From an uncultured Mycolicibacterium sp. (GTDB lineage Bacteria; Actinomycetota; Actinomycetes; Mycobacteriales; Mycobacteriaceae), in contig NZ_CALDGS010000130.1 in assembly GCF_937941905.1 (NCBI RefSeq), positions 1 through 23,485 on the forward strand: a stretch of DNA of 23,485 nt, read 5' to 3'. Shown in pieces: positions 1-6,608 of the stretch. The notes beneath the pieces were generated by a model. That model made no database searches and was not told the DNA's origin. It saw nothing but the letters and a program-made list of their open reading frames with translations. The translations under genes and the position numbers were made by a program. Each line of letters opens with the position of its first letter. Within the stretch, counting starts at the first letter, position 1.

Positions 1-530
1 GGCGCCGACGGGCCCGGCGCGGGCGCCGACGGGGCGGGCGCGCCGGGGGCCGGCGGGGCCGGGCCCTCCTGCGGCGGCACCGGCAGGCCGGGCAGGCCGC
101 CCTGCTGCTGTTGTTGCTGCAGCTGATCGACGCGCTCGCGGATCGGCCCCGCCGGCACCGCGTGGATCACCGGCCGGATGAACAGCCGCGCGGTCTGGCC
201 GAGGCTGCGCGCCTCGCCGCCGTCGTTGCCGGGCACCGTGATCACGAGGTTGTCACCGTCGATGATCACCTCGGAGCCGGACACACCCAGGCCGTCGACC
301 CGGGCGCTGATGATCTGCTGAGCCTGCTCGAGCGCCTCGCGGGTCGGGGCCGACCCGTCCGGGGTGCGCGCGGTCAGCGTGACGCGGGTACCGCCCTGCA
401 GGTCGATGCCGAGCTTCGGAACCGGACGCTTGTCGCCGGTGAAGAACACCAAGGCATAGACCCCGACGAGCAGCAGCAGGAAGAGCGCCAGGTATCGGTA
501 CGGGTGCACCGGCGCCGAAGACGATGCCAC
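1..530 (-). CDS. secD: Protein translocase subunit SecD (N-terminal part, cut by window edge)
   Basis: SecD, with SecF, uses the proton gradient to help preproteins finish crossing the inner membrane after SecA/SecYEG. The frame begins VASSSAPVHPYRYLALFLLL, giving one N-terminal membrane segment (about residues 12-31). It continues into FFTGDK..KLGIDLQGGT, the signature at the start of the SecD periplasmic domain, and later has GDNLVITVPGN. It then enters a low-complexity Gln run and a Pro/Ala-rich stretch, and leaves the window still open. Mycobacterial SecD is known to carry such Pro-rich inserts. The GTG start at 530 is preceded by a GAGGAG about 11 bases upstream and matches the M. tuberculosis N-terminus from memory. 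The gene lies just downstream of yajC, probably in one transcript. About 176 residues are present. Confidence 0.93.
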   Translation of the reverse strand, partial: MASSSAPVHPYRYLALFLLLLVGVYALVFFTGDKRPVPKLGIDLQGGTRVTLTARTPDGSAPTREALEQAQQIISARVDGLGVSGSEVIIDGDNLVITVPGNDGGEARSLGQTARLFIRPVIHAVPAGPIRERVDQLQQQQQQGGLPGLPVPPQEGPAPPAPGAPAPSAPAPGPSA

Positions 531-604
531 GTTGCTTGTATCTCCTCGAGATCAGTCCGTCAGCACGCAGAGGCCACGCAAAGAGTACGTGGTCGCCGCG
601 GGGA

Positions 605-928
605 TCAGCGGTCCCCGTCGGCCGGGGTGTCGACCGTGTCGTCGGCCGGGGTGTCGTCCGCCTCGGTGGTCTCCGGCTCGATCTTGTCCCGCACGGCCAG
701 CTTCATCCAGGTGGTCACCACCCCCGGGGCGATCTCCAGCTCGATGTAGTCGTCGCTGATGCCGCGGATGGTGCCCTGCAGGCCGGACGTGGTGTGGATG
801 CGGTCGCCCACCCGCAGCGAGTTGTGCAGGTCGATGGTGGCCTGCATCAGCTTCTTCTGCTTGCGCGAGGCGAAGAACATGAACGCGCCCAGCACGACGA
901 GCAGGGGCAGAAAGACGAACGATTCCAT
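605..928 (-). CDS. yajC: Preprotein translocase accessory subunit YajC
   Basis: This is a small single-span membrane protein of the SecDF-YajC complex. The 107-residue product begins MESFVFLPLLVVLGAFMFFA, a typical YajC N-terminal membrane helix. A basic RKQKK stop-transfer patch follows, then the cytosolic motif LRVGDRIHTTSGLQGTIRGI (about residues 40-59), which is diagnostic for the family. The tail is acidic, with repeated DDTPAD/DTPADG. Length is close to the usual 85-115 residues. The frame is open for 39 more codons upstream, but that extension is Arg/Pro-rich and unrelated to YajC, so the ATG at 928 is chosen. An AAGG lies about 11 bases before it. secD begins 74 bases downstream on the same strand. 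Confidence 0.95.
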   Translation of the reverse strand: MESFVFLPLLVVLGAFMFFASRKQKKLMQATIDLHNSLRVGDRIHTTSGLQGTIRGISDDYIELEIAPGVVTTWMKLAVRDKIEPETTEADDTPADDTVDTPADGDR

Positions 929-1216
929 GCGAGAAAAAACCTTCGTGTCCGGAGGGATGCGGGGGCGACCGCGCCCGCGGCACGGCACCTCGTCGCCGAC
1001 CAGTCTGCCATTGTCCCCGGCCGGTGCCGACAGGCACGGGTCCACCCGCCCCGGCCGGCCACGGCATCAGTCGCGAATCCTGTCGCCGGCAACGCATTCG
1101 GTCGTTCGGGCCCGGATGCGCGGTTGTTTCCCTCTGATATCGGGTGGTCCGGCGGTTAGGCTGCACGTGACGTCACAGTGACGTCCGTCTCATTGTCGTC
1201 CACAGGAGCCGCGAAC
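929..1216. promoter_or_regulatory. Divergent intergenic region between yajC and gabT
   Basis: About 290 bases without a convincing gene; it holds the promoters of yajC (minus) and gabT (plus). On the gabT side a -10 of the TANNNT type, TAGGCT, sits at 1157-1162. It is followed by a GTGACGTC repeat and by the AGGAG ribosome site at 1204-1208. No clear -35 was seen. Frames running through here are Arg/Pro-rich and look like coding shadows. Confidence 0.5.
1167..1185 (+). promoter_or_regulatory. GTGACGTC direct repeat / palindrome, candidate operator of gabT
   Basis: GTGACGTC occurs at 1167-1174 and again at 1178-1185, an 11-bp period (about one helical turn). The first copy is the left part of a perfect 10-bp palindrome, GTGACGTCAC (1167-1176). 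It starts 5 bases after the TAGGCT -10, so it would cover the transcription start. This is seen directly; that it is an operator, and which regulator binds, is inference. Confidence 0.4.
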
Positions 1217-2557
1217 GTGAGCACCCTCGAGCAGCGTCGTCACCTGGCCACCCCGATCCCCGGCCCGCGGTCCCGGGAGCTCATCGACCGCAAGGCCGCC
1301 GCCGTCGCGCGCGGGGTGGGCACCACCATGCCGGTCTACGCGGTGCGGGCCGGCGGCGGCATCGTCGAGGACGTCGACGGCAACCGGCTCATCGACCTCG
1401 GCTCCGGGATCGCGGTCACCACCATCGGCAACGCCGCGCCGCGGGTGGTCGAGGCGGTGCGCGCCCAGGTCGCCGAGTTCACCCACACCTGCTTCATGGT
1501 CACCCCCTACGAGGGCTACGTCGCGGTCTGCGAGCAGCTCAACCGGCTCACCCCGGGCGACTTCGAGAAACGCTCGGCGCTGTTCAACTCCGGTGCCGAG
1601 GCGGTGGAGAACGCGGTCAAGATCGCCCGGCGCTACACCGGCCGGCCGGCCGTCGTCGCGTTCGACCACGCCTACCACGGCCGCACCAACCTGACCATGG
1701 CGCTGACCGCCAAGGTGATGCCCTACAAGCAGGGGTTCGGCCCGTTCGCGCCGGAGATCTACCGGGCCCCGCTGTCCTACCCGTTCCGCGACGCCGAACT
1801 GAGCAAGGACCTGGCCACCGACGGCGCCCTGGCCGCCCGCCGCGCCATCGACGTCATCGAGAAGCAGGTCGGCACGGACAATCTCGCCGCGGTGCTGATC
1901 GAGCCGATCCAGGGCGAGGGCGGGTTCATCGTGCCGGCCGAGGGGTTCCTGCCGGCCCTGGCGCAGTGGTGCCGCGACCACGGCGTGGTGTTCATCGCCG
2001 ACGAGGTGCAGACCGGCTTCGCCCGCACCGGGGCGATGTTCGCCTGCGAGCACGAGGGCGTGGAACCGGACCTGATCATCACCGCCAAGGGCATCGCCGA
2101 CGGACTGCCGCTGTCGGCGGTGACCGGCCGGGTCGAGATCATGGACGCCCCGCACGTCTCCGGGCTGGGCGGCACCTACGGCGGCAACCCGCTGGCCTGC
2201 GCGGCGGCCCTGGCCACCATCGAGACCATCGAGGCCGAGGGGCTGGTGGAACGCGGCCGCGCCATCGAGCGGCTGATGAAGGAGCGGCTGCACCGGATGG
2301 CCGCCGCCGACCCGCGCATCGGCGACGTCCGCGGCCGCGGCGCCATGATCGCCATGGAGCTGGTGAAACCGGGCACCACCGAACCGGACCCGGACCTGAC
2401 CAGGGCGCTGTGCGCCCGGGTGCACGAGCAGGGCGTGATCGTGCTGACCTGCGGCACCTACGGCAACGTCGTGCGCTTCCTGCCCCCGCTGACGATCAGC
2501 GACGAGCTGCTGGCCGAGGGGCTCGACGTCATCGCCGCCGCCCTGGCCGAGCTGTAG
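1217..2557 (+). CDS. gabT: 4-aminobutyrate aminotransferase (class III PLP aminotransferase)
   Basis: GabT moves the amino group of GABA to 2-oxoglutarate, giving succinic semialdehyde and glutamate. The 446-residue product has the class III aminotransferase landmarks: FNSGAEAVENA (about 123-133, PLP phosphate contact), AFDHAYHGRT, IEPIQGEGG, the cofactor Asp in IADEVQTGFARTG (D262), and the Schiff-base Lys in TAKGIADGLPLSA (K291). It aligns nearly throughout with M. tuberculosis Rv2589 recalled from memory. The GTG at 1217 is chosen because AGGAG (1204-1208) is 8 bases upstream. The in-frame GTG at 1178 would add 13 residues but has no ribosome site and falls inside the putative operator. 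The next gene is convergent with only 12 bases between stops. Confidence 0.94.
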   Translation: MSTLEQRRHLATPIPGPRSRELIDRKAAAVARGVGTTMPVYAVRAGGGIVEDVDGNRLIDLGSGIAVTTIGNAAPRVVEAVRAQVAEFTHTCFMVTPYEGYVAVCEQLNRLTPGDFEKRSALFNSGAEAVENAVKIARRYTGRPAVVAFDHAYHGRTNLTMALTAKVMPYKQGFGPFAPEIYRAPLSYPFRDAELSKDLATDGALAARRAIDVIEKQVGTDNLAAVLIEPIQGEGGFIVPAEGFLPALAQWCRDHGVVFIADEVQTGFARTGAMFACEHEGVEPDLIITAKGIADGLPLSAVTGRVEIMDAPHVSGLGGTYGGNPLACAAALATIETIEAEGLVERGRAIERLMKERLHRMAAADPRIGDVRGRGAMIAMELVKPGTTEPDPDLTRALCARVHEQGVIVLTCGTYGNVVRFLPPLTISDELLAEGLDVIAAALAEL

Positions 2558-2569
2558 CGGCCGGCCCCG

Positions 2570-3214
2570 CTACGGCGCCGCCGGGGTGCGCGCCACCGTG
2601 ACCACCGGCGGCAGGACGAGCAGGGCCAGCCCGGTCAGCACGAACCAGGCCACCGCGGCGTACGCGGCGGGCAGCCCGATCACCGGGCTGAGCACGGTCG
2701 GCACCGCCAGCACCGCCAGCGCCGCCGCGGCCTTCGGCAGCACCCCGGTGCGCCAGACGACGTAGCCTACGGCGACCATCAGCACGGCCGCGCCCGCCTG
2801 CGCGAAGTTGTACAGCCACAGCGCCAGCCCCAGCATCGGTTCGGCCACCCGCGCGATGGACAGGTCGTCGAACTGCACGATCGCCGCCGGCACCGCGGCC
2901 TCGGCGCCGATTCCGGCCGAGGCGAGGGTCAGGTACAGCAGGCCGCCGGACAGCGCGGCGTACACCGCGCCGGTGGGGCCGGCCGCCGAACGCAGCACGG
3001 CCACCAGCACGCCGAGGAACGCCAGCCCGGTCACCAGCCGCAGCAGCCCGGCGCCGCCGAGCAGCTCCAGGTGGGCGATGCCGCTGTCGACGTACTCGCG
3101 CACCTCGCCGTTCTCGTCGGGAATCTCGGGCGAGCCCGCGAACAGCCCCGGCAACACCGCGAGGCCGCTGACCACGCCGAGCGCACCGCCCAGCCGGATC
3201 GTCCCAACGCCCAC
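2570..3214 (-). CDS. Multi-pass integral membrane protein, function unknown
   Basis: A 214-residue hydrophobic protein that I cannot assign to a characterised family. About six membrane segments are visible: roughly 6-27, 50-75, 80-100, 125-150, 160-180 and 182-205. A short polar, acidic loop (SPEIPDENGEVREYVDS, about 28-44) follows the first helix. Length and layout resemble the uncharacterised DUF4386-type proteins, but this is only an impression. The GTG at 3214 is chosen because AGAAAGGA lies 7 bases upstream; a longer in-frame extension is Arg/Pro/Gly-rich and overlaps ruvB. It sits 47 bases downstream of ruvB on the same strand, behind a hairpin, so it may have its own promoter. It is not part of the M. 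tuberculosis ruv neighbourhood as I recall it. Confidence 0.75.
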   Translation of the reverse strand: MGVGTIRLGGALGVVSGLAVLPGLFAGSPEIPDENGEVREYVDSGIAHLELLGGAGLLRLVTGLAFLGVLVAVLRSAAGPTGAVYAALSGGLLYLTLASAGIGAEAAVPAAIVQFDDLSIARVAEPMLGLALWLYNFAQAGAAVLMVAVGYVVWRTGVLPKAAAALAVLAVPTVLSPVIGLPAAYAAVAWFVLTGLALLVLPPVVTVARTPAAP

Positions 3215-3241
3215 TGCACCGTCCTTTCTGCGGGTTCCCTC

Positions 3242-3259
3242 GCCGGGCGCCCGCCCGGC
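3242..3259 (-). terminator. Stem-loop just after ruvB
   Basis: GCCGGGC / GCCCGGC form a perfect 7-bp stem with a 4-base loop, beginning 2 bases after the ruvB TAA. No T-tract follows, which is common for mycobacterial terminator candidates. It also sits directly before the ribosome site of the membrane protein gene. Confidence 0.4.
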
Positions 3260-3261
3260 CT

Positions 3262-4320
3262 TTACTCGAACAGGCCCTGTTGACCCAGCCCCGCCACCCC
3301 GGGCGGCGGGGTCAACCCCAGATGCGTCCAGGCCAGCGGGGTGGCGACCCGGCCGCGCGGGGTGCGGGCGATCATGCCCGCCCGCACCAGGAACGGCTCG
3401 CACACCTCCTCGACGGTGGTGGCCTCCTCCCCCACCGCGACCGCCAGCGTCGACACGCCGACCGGGCCGCCGCCGAAGCTCTTGGTGAGCGCGGTCAGCA
3501 CGGCACGGTCCAGCCGGTCCAGGCCGAGTTCGTCGACGTCGTACACCTCGAGCGCGGCCTTGGCCACGTCGCGGGTGATCCGGCCGTTGGCGCGCACCTC
3601 GGCGTAGTCGCGCACCCGGCGCAGCAGCCGGTTGGCGATCCGCGGGGTGCCGCGGGAGCGGCGGGCGATCTCGGCGGCGGCGTCCGCGCCGAGCTCGATG
3701 CCGAGGATGCCGGCCGAACGGGCCAGCACGAGCTCGAGCTCGACGGGCTCGTAGAAGTCCATGTGGGCGGTGAAGCCGAACCGGTCGCGCAGCGGGCCGG
3801 TCAGGGCGCCGGACCGGGTGGTGGCGCCGACCAGGGTGAACGGCGCGATCTCCAGCGGGATGGAGGTGGCGCCGGGGCCCTTGCCGACGACCACGTCGAC
3901 GCGGAAGTCCTCCATCGCCAGGTAGAGCATCTCCTCGGCCGGGCGGGCGATGCGGTGGATCTCGTCGATGAACAGCACGTCGCCCTCGGCGAGGTTGGAC
4001 AGCATCGCGGCCAGGTCGCCGGCCCGCTCCAGTGCCGGGCCGGAGGTGACCCGCAACGCGGAGCCGAGCTCGTTGGCGATGATCATCGCCAGCGAGGTCT
4101 TGCCCAGCCCGGGCGGCCCGGACAGCAGGATGTGGTCGGGGGTGCCGCCGCGGTTCTTGGCGCCCTCGATGACCAGCTCGAGCTGTTCGCGCACCCGCGG
4201 CTGGCCGATGAACTCGCGCAGCGAACGGGGCCGCAGGCCGGCGTCGATGTCGCCCTCGCCCGCGGTGAGCGCCGGGGAGACCTCGCGCTCGGGCTGGTCG
4301 TGGTCGTCGAACCGGCTCAT
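3262..4320 (-). CDS. ruvB: Holliday junction branch-migration ATPase RuvB
   Basis: RuvB is the hexameric AAA+ motor that, loaded by RuvA, drives branch migration of Holliday junctions. The 352-residue product has the N-terminal RPRSLREFIGQ motif and Walker A GPPGLGKT (68-75). Walker B is LFIDEIH (D119, E120), sensor 1 is GATTRSG (165-171) and the arginine-finger region is GPLRDRFG (175-182). The C-terminal winged helix includes RTPRGRVATPLAW. Length is normal for the family. The ATG start (4318-4320) overlaps the ruvA stop as ATGA, so translation is probably coupled. It is the last gene of ruvC-ruvA-ruvB and should share the SOS control at the ruvC promoter. Confidence 0.97.
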   Translation of the reverse strand: MSRFDDHDQPEREVSPALTAGEGDIDAGLRPRSLREFIGQPRVREQLELVIEGAKNRGGTPDHILLSGPPGLGKTSLAMIIANELGSALRVTSGPALERAGDLAAMLSNLAEGDVLFIDEIHRIARPAEEMLYLAMEDFRVDVVVGKGPGATSIPLEIAPFTLVGATTRSGALTGPLRDRFGFTAHMDFYEPVELELVLARSAGILGIELGADAAAEIARRSRGTPRIANRLLRRVRDYAEVRANGRITRDVAKAALEVYDVDELGLDRLDRAVLTALTKSFGGGPVGVSTLAVAVGEEATTVEEVCEPFLVRAGMIARTPRGRVATPLAWTHLGLTPPPGVAGLGQQGLFE

Positions 4321-4907
4321 TTCCTACCCAGCATGGCCAGCGCCGCCCGCAGCGCGCTCGAGGTGGAGGCCTCCGGGTCGTCGGCGAGCACCTTGTCGCA
4401 GGCCTCCTCGGCCTGCTTGGCGGCGAACCCGAGGCCGATCAGCGCCTCCACCACCGGGCCGCGCACGCCGTGCCCGGCGCCCCCGCCGGCCGGGGCGGCC
4501 CCGCCCGGGGCACCCACCTTGTCGCGCAACTCCAGCACGATCCGCTCCGCGCCGCGCTTGCCGATGCCGGGCACCCGGGTCAGCGCCTTGACGTCGCCGT
4601 CGCCGAGCACCTGGCGCAGCGTGGGGGCGTCGTAGACGGCCAGGGTGGCCAGCGCGATCTTGGGCCCGACCCCGGACACCCCGATCAGGGTGAGGAACAG
4701 GTCCCGGGACTCGGCGTCGGCGAAGCCGTACAGCGTCATCGAGTCCTCGCGCACGATCATCGCCGTGATCAGCCGCGCCTCGGTGCCGCGCCGCAGGGTG
4801 GCCAGCGTGGCCGGGGTGGCCATCACCTTGTAGCCGACCCCGGCGGCCTCGATCACCACGTGGTCCAGGGCGATGTCGAGCACCTCGCCGCGCACCGAGG
4901 CGATCAC
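4317..4907 (-). CDS. ruvA: Holliday junction-binding protein RuvA
   Basis: RuvA forms the tetrameric platform that holds the four-way junction and recruits RuvB. The 196-residue product starts VIASVRGEVLDIALDHVVIE, the family's OB-fold N-terminus. It has the acidic pin residues E54-D55 (IVREDSMTLYGF), two helix-hairpin-helix motifs (GVSGVGPKIA at about 76-85 and VPGIGKRGAERIVLEL at about 112-127), a Gly/Ala-rich linker (132-150) and the C-terminal RuvB-binding three-helix domain. Start and end are fixed by overlaps: its GTG (4905-4907) overlaps the ruvC stop as GTGA, and its stop overlaps the ruvB start as ATGA. Upstream in-frame codons are a shadow of ruvC. Confidence 0.96.
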   Translation of the reverse strand: MIASVRGEVLDIALDHVVIEAAGVGYKVMATPATLATLRRGTEARLITAMIVREDSMTLYGFADAESRDLFLTLIGVSGVGPKIALATLAVYDAPTLRQVLGDGDVKALTRVPGIGKRGAERIVLELRDKVGAPGGAAPAGGGAGHGVRGPVVEALIGLGFAAKQAEEACDKVLADDPEASTSSALRAALAMLGRK

Positions 4908-5482
4908 CGCGCGGTCCCCTTCGCCCGGGCCGGCGCGGCCTTGAGCCGCTCCTGGAACCGGCGGCGCTGCTCGGCGGCCAGCGCCTCGGCCTGCGCCATC
5001 CGGGCCAGCATCGGCGCCCGCCAGCAGTGGCAGATCGCCAGCGCGAGCGCGTCGGCGGCGTCGGCCGGGGTGGGCTTGCACTGCAGTTCCAGGATGCGGG
5101 TGACCATGGCGGTGACCTGCGCCTTATCGGCGTTGCCGTTGCCGGTGACGGCGGCCTTCACCTCGCTGGGGGTGTGGAAGTGCACGTCGATGCCGCGTTT
5201 GGCGGCGGCCAGCGCCACCACCCCGCCGGCCTGGGCGGTGCCCATCACCGTGGAGCGGTTCTGCTGGGAGAACACCCGCTCGATGGCGATGACGTCGGGC
5301 CGGTGGGTGTCCATCCAGTGCTCGACGGCCTCGCTGATGGCCAGCAGCCGCCGCGGCAGCGCCTCGTCGGCCGGGGTGCGGACGACGTCCACGTCGAGCG
5401 CGATCACCTGCCGGCCGCGGCCGCTCTCGACCACCGAGAGCCCGCACCGGGTCAACCCGGGGTCGACACCCATCACCCGCAC
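4904..5482 (-). CDS. ruvC: Crossover junction endodeoxyribonuclease RuvC
   Basis: RuvC is the dimeric RNase H-fold nuclease that resolves Holliday junctions by paired nicks. The 192-residue product begins MRVMGVDPGLTRCGLSVVE and keeps the four acidic catalytic positions: D7, E68 (VIAIERVF), and D141 and D144 (PADAADALALAICH). The HTPSEVKAAVTGNG and ADKAQV segments are typical. The start is the GTG at 5480-5482, with AAAGGG 5 bases upstream; an ATG three codons in would remove conserved residues. It is the first gene of the ruvCAB operon, and its promoter carries a LexA-type box. M. tuberculosis has vapBC and other genes between yebC and ruvC as I recall; here the two are adjacent. Confidence 0.97.
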   Translation of the reverse strand: MRVMGVDPGLTRCGLSVVESGRGRQVIALDVDVVRTPADEALPRRLLAISEAVEHWMDTHRPDVIAIERVFSQQNRSTVMGTAQAGGVVALAAAKRGIDVHFHTPSEVKAAVTGNGNADKAQVTAMVTRILELQCKPTPADAADALALAICHCWRAPMLARMAQAEALAAEQRRRFQERLKAAPARAKGTAR

Positions 5483-5495
5483 GTCAGCCCTTTCC

Positions 5496-5511
5496 TAGAA
5501 CGCCTGTTCGA
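5496..5511 (-). promoter_or_regulatory. LexA (SOS) box of the ruvCAB operon
   Basis: Read on the minus strand the site is TCGAACAGGCGTTCTA. It differs at one position from the established mycobacterial LexA consensus TCGAAC(R)NNNGTTCGA. It ends 13 bases before the ruvC GTG. A TANNNT -10 (TAGGCT, 5518-5513) lies immediately upstream, so the predicted start site (about 5506) is inside the box. That geometry is expected for direct LexA repression. Confidence 0.85.
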
Positions 5512-5512
5512 G

Positions 5513-5518
5513 AGCCTA
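5513..5518 (-). promoter_or_regulatory. Predicted -10 element of ruvC
   Basis: TAGGCT on the minus strand fits the mycobacterial SigA -10 pattern TANNNT and lies directly before the LexA box. No convincing -35 was seen. The same hexamer is found before gabT. Confidence 0.45.
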
Positions 5519-5559
5519 GCGGGCCGGGGGGACAACCCCGGCGTCTGACACGCCTGTGG

Positions 5560-5623
5560 CCGCGAGCAGACCCGCAACCCCCGGAAACCGGGCGGTGCCG
5601 GGGGTGTACGCGGCTGCTCGCGG
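5560..5623. repeat. Dyad repeat element, copy A (between yebC and ruvC); possible terminator
   Basis: The outer arms CCGCGAGCAG (5560-5569) and CTGCTCGCGG (5614-5623) are perfect inverted repeats. Inner arms ACCCCCGG (5577-5584) and CCGGGGGT (5598-5605) pair around a 13-base loop. Each half is a version of the unit CGCGAGCAGACGCGCACACC followed by a C/G run. A second copy lies at about 10278-10340. It begins 27 bases after the yebC stop, so it may end yebC transcription. I recall a family of repeat-type intrinsic terminators described in mycobacteria, but could not check that this is the same one. Confidence 0.6.
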
Positions 5624-5649
5624 GGATTTGGCTCGCGGACGAAGCGCCC

Positions 5650-6405
5650 CTACTCGTTCTCGAGCTGGGCGAGCACCTCGTCGGGGATATCGGCGTTGGT
5701 GTAGACCTCCTGCACGTCGTCGCAGTCCTCGAGGGCGTCGACGAGCTTCATGATCTTGCGGGCGCCCTCGATGTCCAGCGGCACCTCCACCGAGGGCCGG
5801 AACGCGGCCTCGGCCGAGTCGTAGTCGATGCCGGCGTCCTGCAGCGCGGTGCGCACCGCCACCAGGTCACCCGGCTCGCTGACCACCTCGAAGACGTCGC
5901 CGAGGTCGTTGACCTCCTCCGCACCCGCGTCGAGCACGGCGGTGAGCACGTCGTCCTCGGAGAGTTCCTTCTTCTCCAGGGTCACCACGCCCTTGCGGGT
6001 GAACAGGTAGGCCACCGAGCCCGGGTCGGCCATGCTGCCGCCGTTGCGGGTCATCGCGGTGCGGACCTCGCCGGCGGCACGGTTGCGGTTGTCGGTCAGG
6101 CACTCGATGAGCACCGCCACCCCGTTCGGGCCGTAGCCCTCGTACATGACGGTCTGCCAGTCGGCGCCGCCGGCCTCCTCACCGGCGCCGCGCTTGCGGG
6201 CGCGCTCGATGTTGTCGTTGGGCACGGACGCCTTGCGGGCCTTCTGGATGGCGTCGTAGAGCGTCGGGTTGCCCGCCGGGTCACCGCCGCCGACCCGCGC
6301 GGCGACCTCGATGTTCTTGATGAGCTTGGCGAACATCTTGCCCCGGCGGGCATCGATGACTGCCTTCTTGTGCTTGGTTGTGGCCCACTTGGAATGGCCG
6401 GCCAT
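5650..6405 (-). CDS. YebC/TACO1-family protein (translation or transcription regulator)
   Basis: This family was long listed as DNA-binding regulators; newer work on relatives links them to translation through difficult (for example proline-rich) stretches. The 251-residue product starts MAGHSKWATTKHKKAVIDAR, the hallmark N-terminus, followed by RGKMFAKLIKNIEVAAR. Domain 2 contains YEGYGPNGVAVLIECLTDNRNRAAGEVR (about 88-115) and FTRKGVV; the C-terminal domain ends in YTNADIPDEVLAQLENE. Length and all three domains are complete. The ATG at 6405 has GGAAGTGGG upstream. It corresponds to M. tuberculosis Rv2603c. It is divergent from the acyl-CoA dehydrogenase, with about 200 bases between them. 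A candidate -10 for it is TAAACT at 6457-6452. Confidence 0.95.
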   Translation of the reverse strand: MAGHSKWATTKHKKAVIDARRGKMFAKLIKNIEVAARVGGGDPAGNPTLYDAIQKARKASVPNDNIERARKRGAGEEAGGADWQTVMYEGYGPNGVAVLIECLTDNRNRAAGEVRTAMTRNGGSMADPGSVAYLFTRKGVVTLEKKELSEDDVLTAVLDAGAEEVNDLGDVFEVVSEPGDLVAVRTALQDAGIDYDSAEAAFRPSVEVPLDIEGARKIMKLVDALEDCDDVQEVYTNADIPDEVLAQLENE

Positions 6406-6537
6406 GCTGTCTACCCACTTCCGCGGTCGTACTGAAAGTCTGCGCCCGACGAGTTTACGGGCACCACCCGCCGCCCCATGCGGGCGCGGCGAACTCCCGC
6501 CGGCCTGTTAGGTGTGCCACACCGCTCCGCCACCGAA

Positions 6538-6553
6538 CTTACTCCAAAGTAAG
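6538..6553. promoter_or_regulatory. Palindromic candidate operator overlapping the acyl-CoA dehydrogenase promoter
   Basis: CTTACTCCAAAGTAAG is a perfect inverted repeat with 6-base arms and a 4-base centre. A candidate -10, TAAGAT (6550-6555), overlaps its right arm, so a bound repressor would block the plus-strand gene at 6609. The sequence does not match the KstR consensus I know. A TetR-type fatty-acid or amino-acid catabolism regulator is a reasonable guess only. Confidence 0.55.
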
Positions 6554-6608
6554 ATCGCGGTGACCGTACCCGAAGCGCGGATCGTCACGTCGAAAGGACC
6601 GCGACTCC

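Noticed and set aside
929..1166. Longer YajC start or an extra gene in the yajC-gabT gap
   Set aside because: Frames there are Arg/Pro/Gly-rich without family similarity, and YajC's membrane helix begins right at the ATG at 928.
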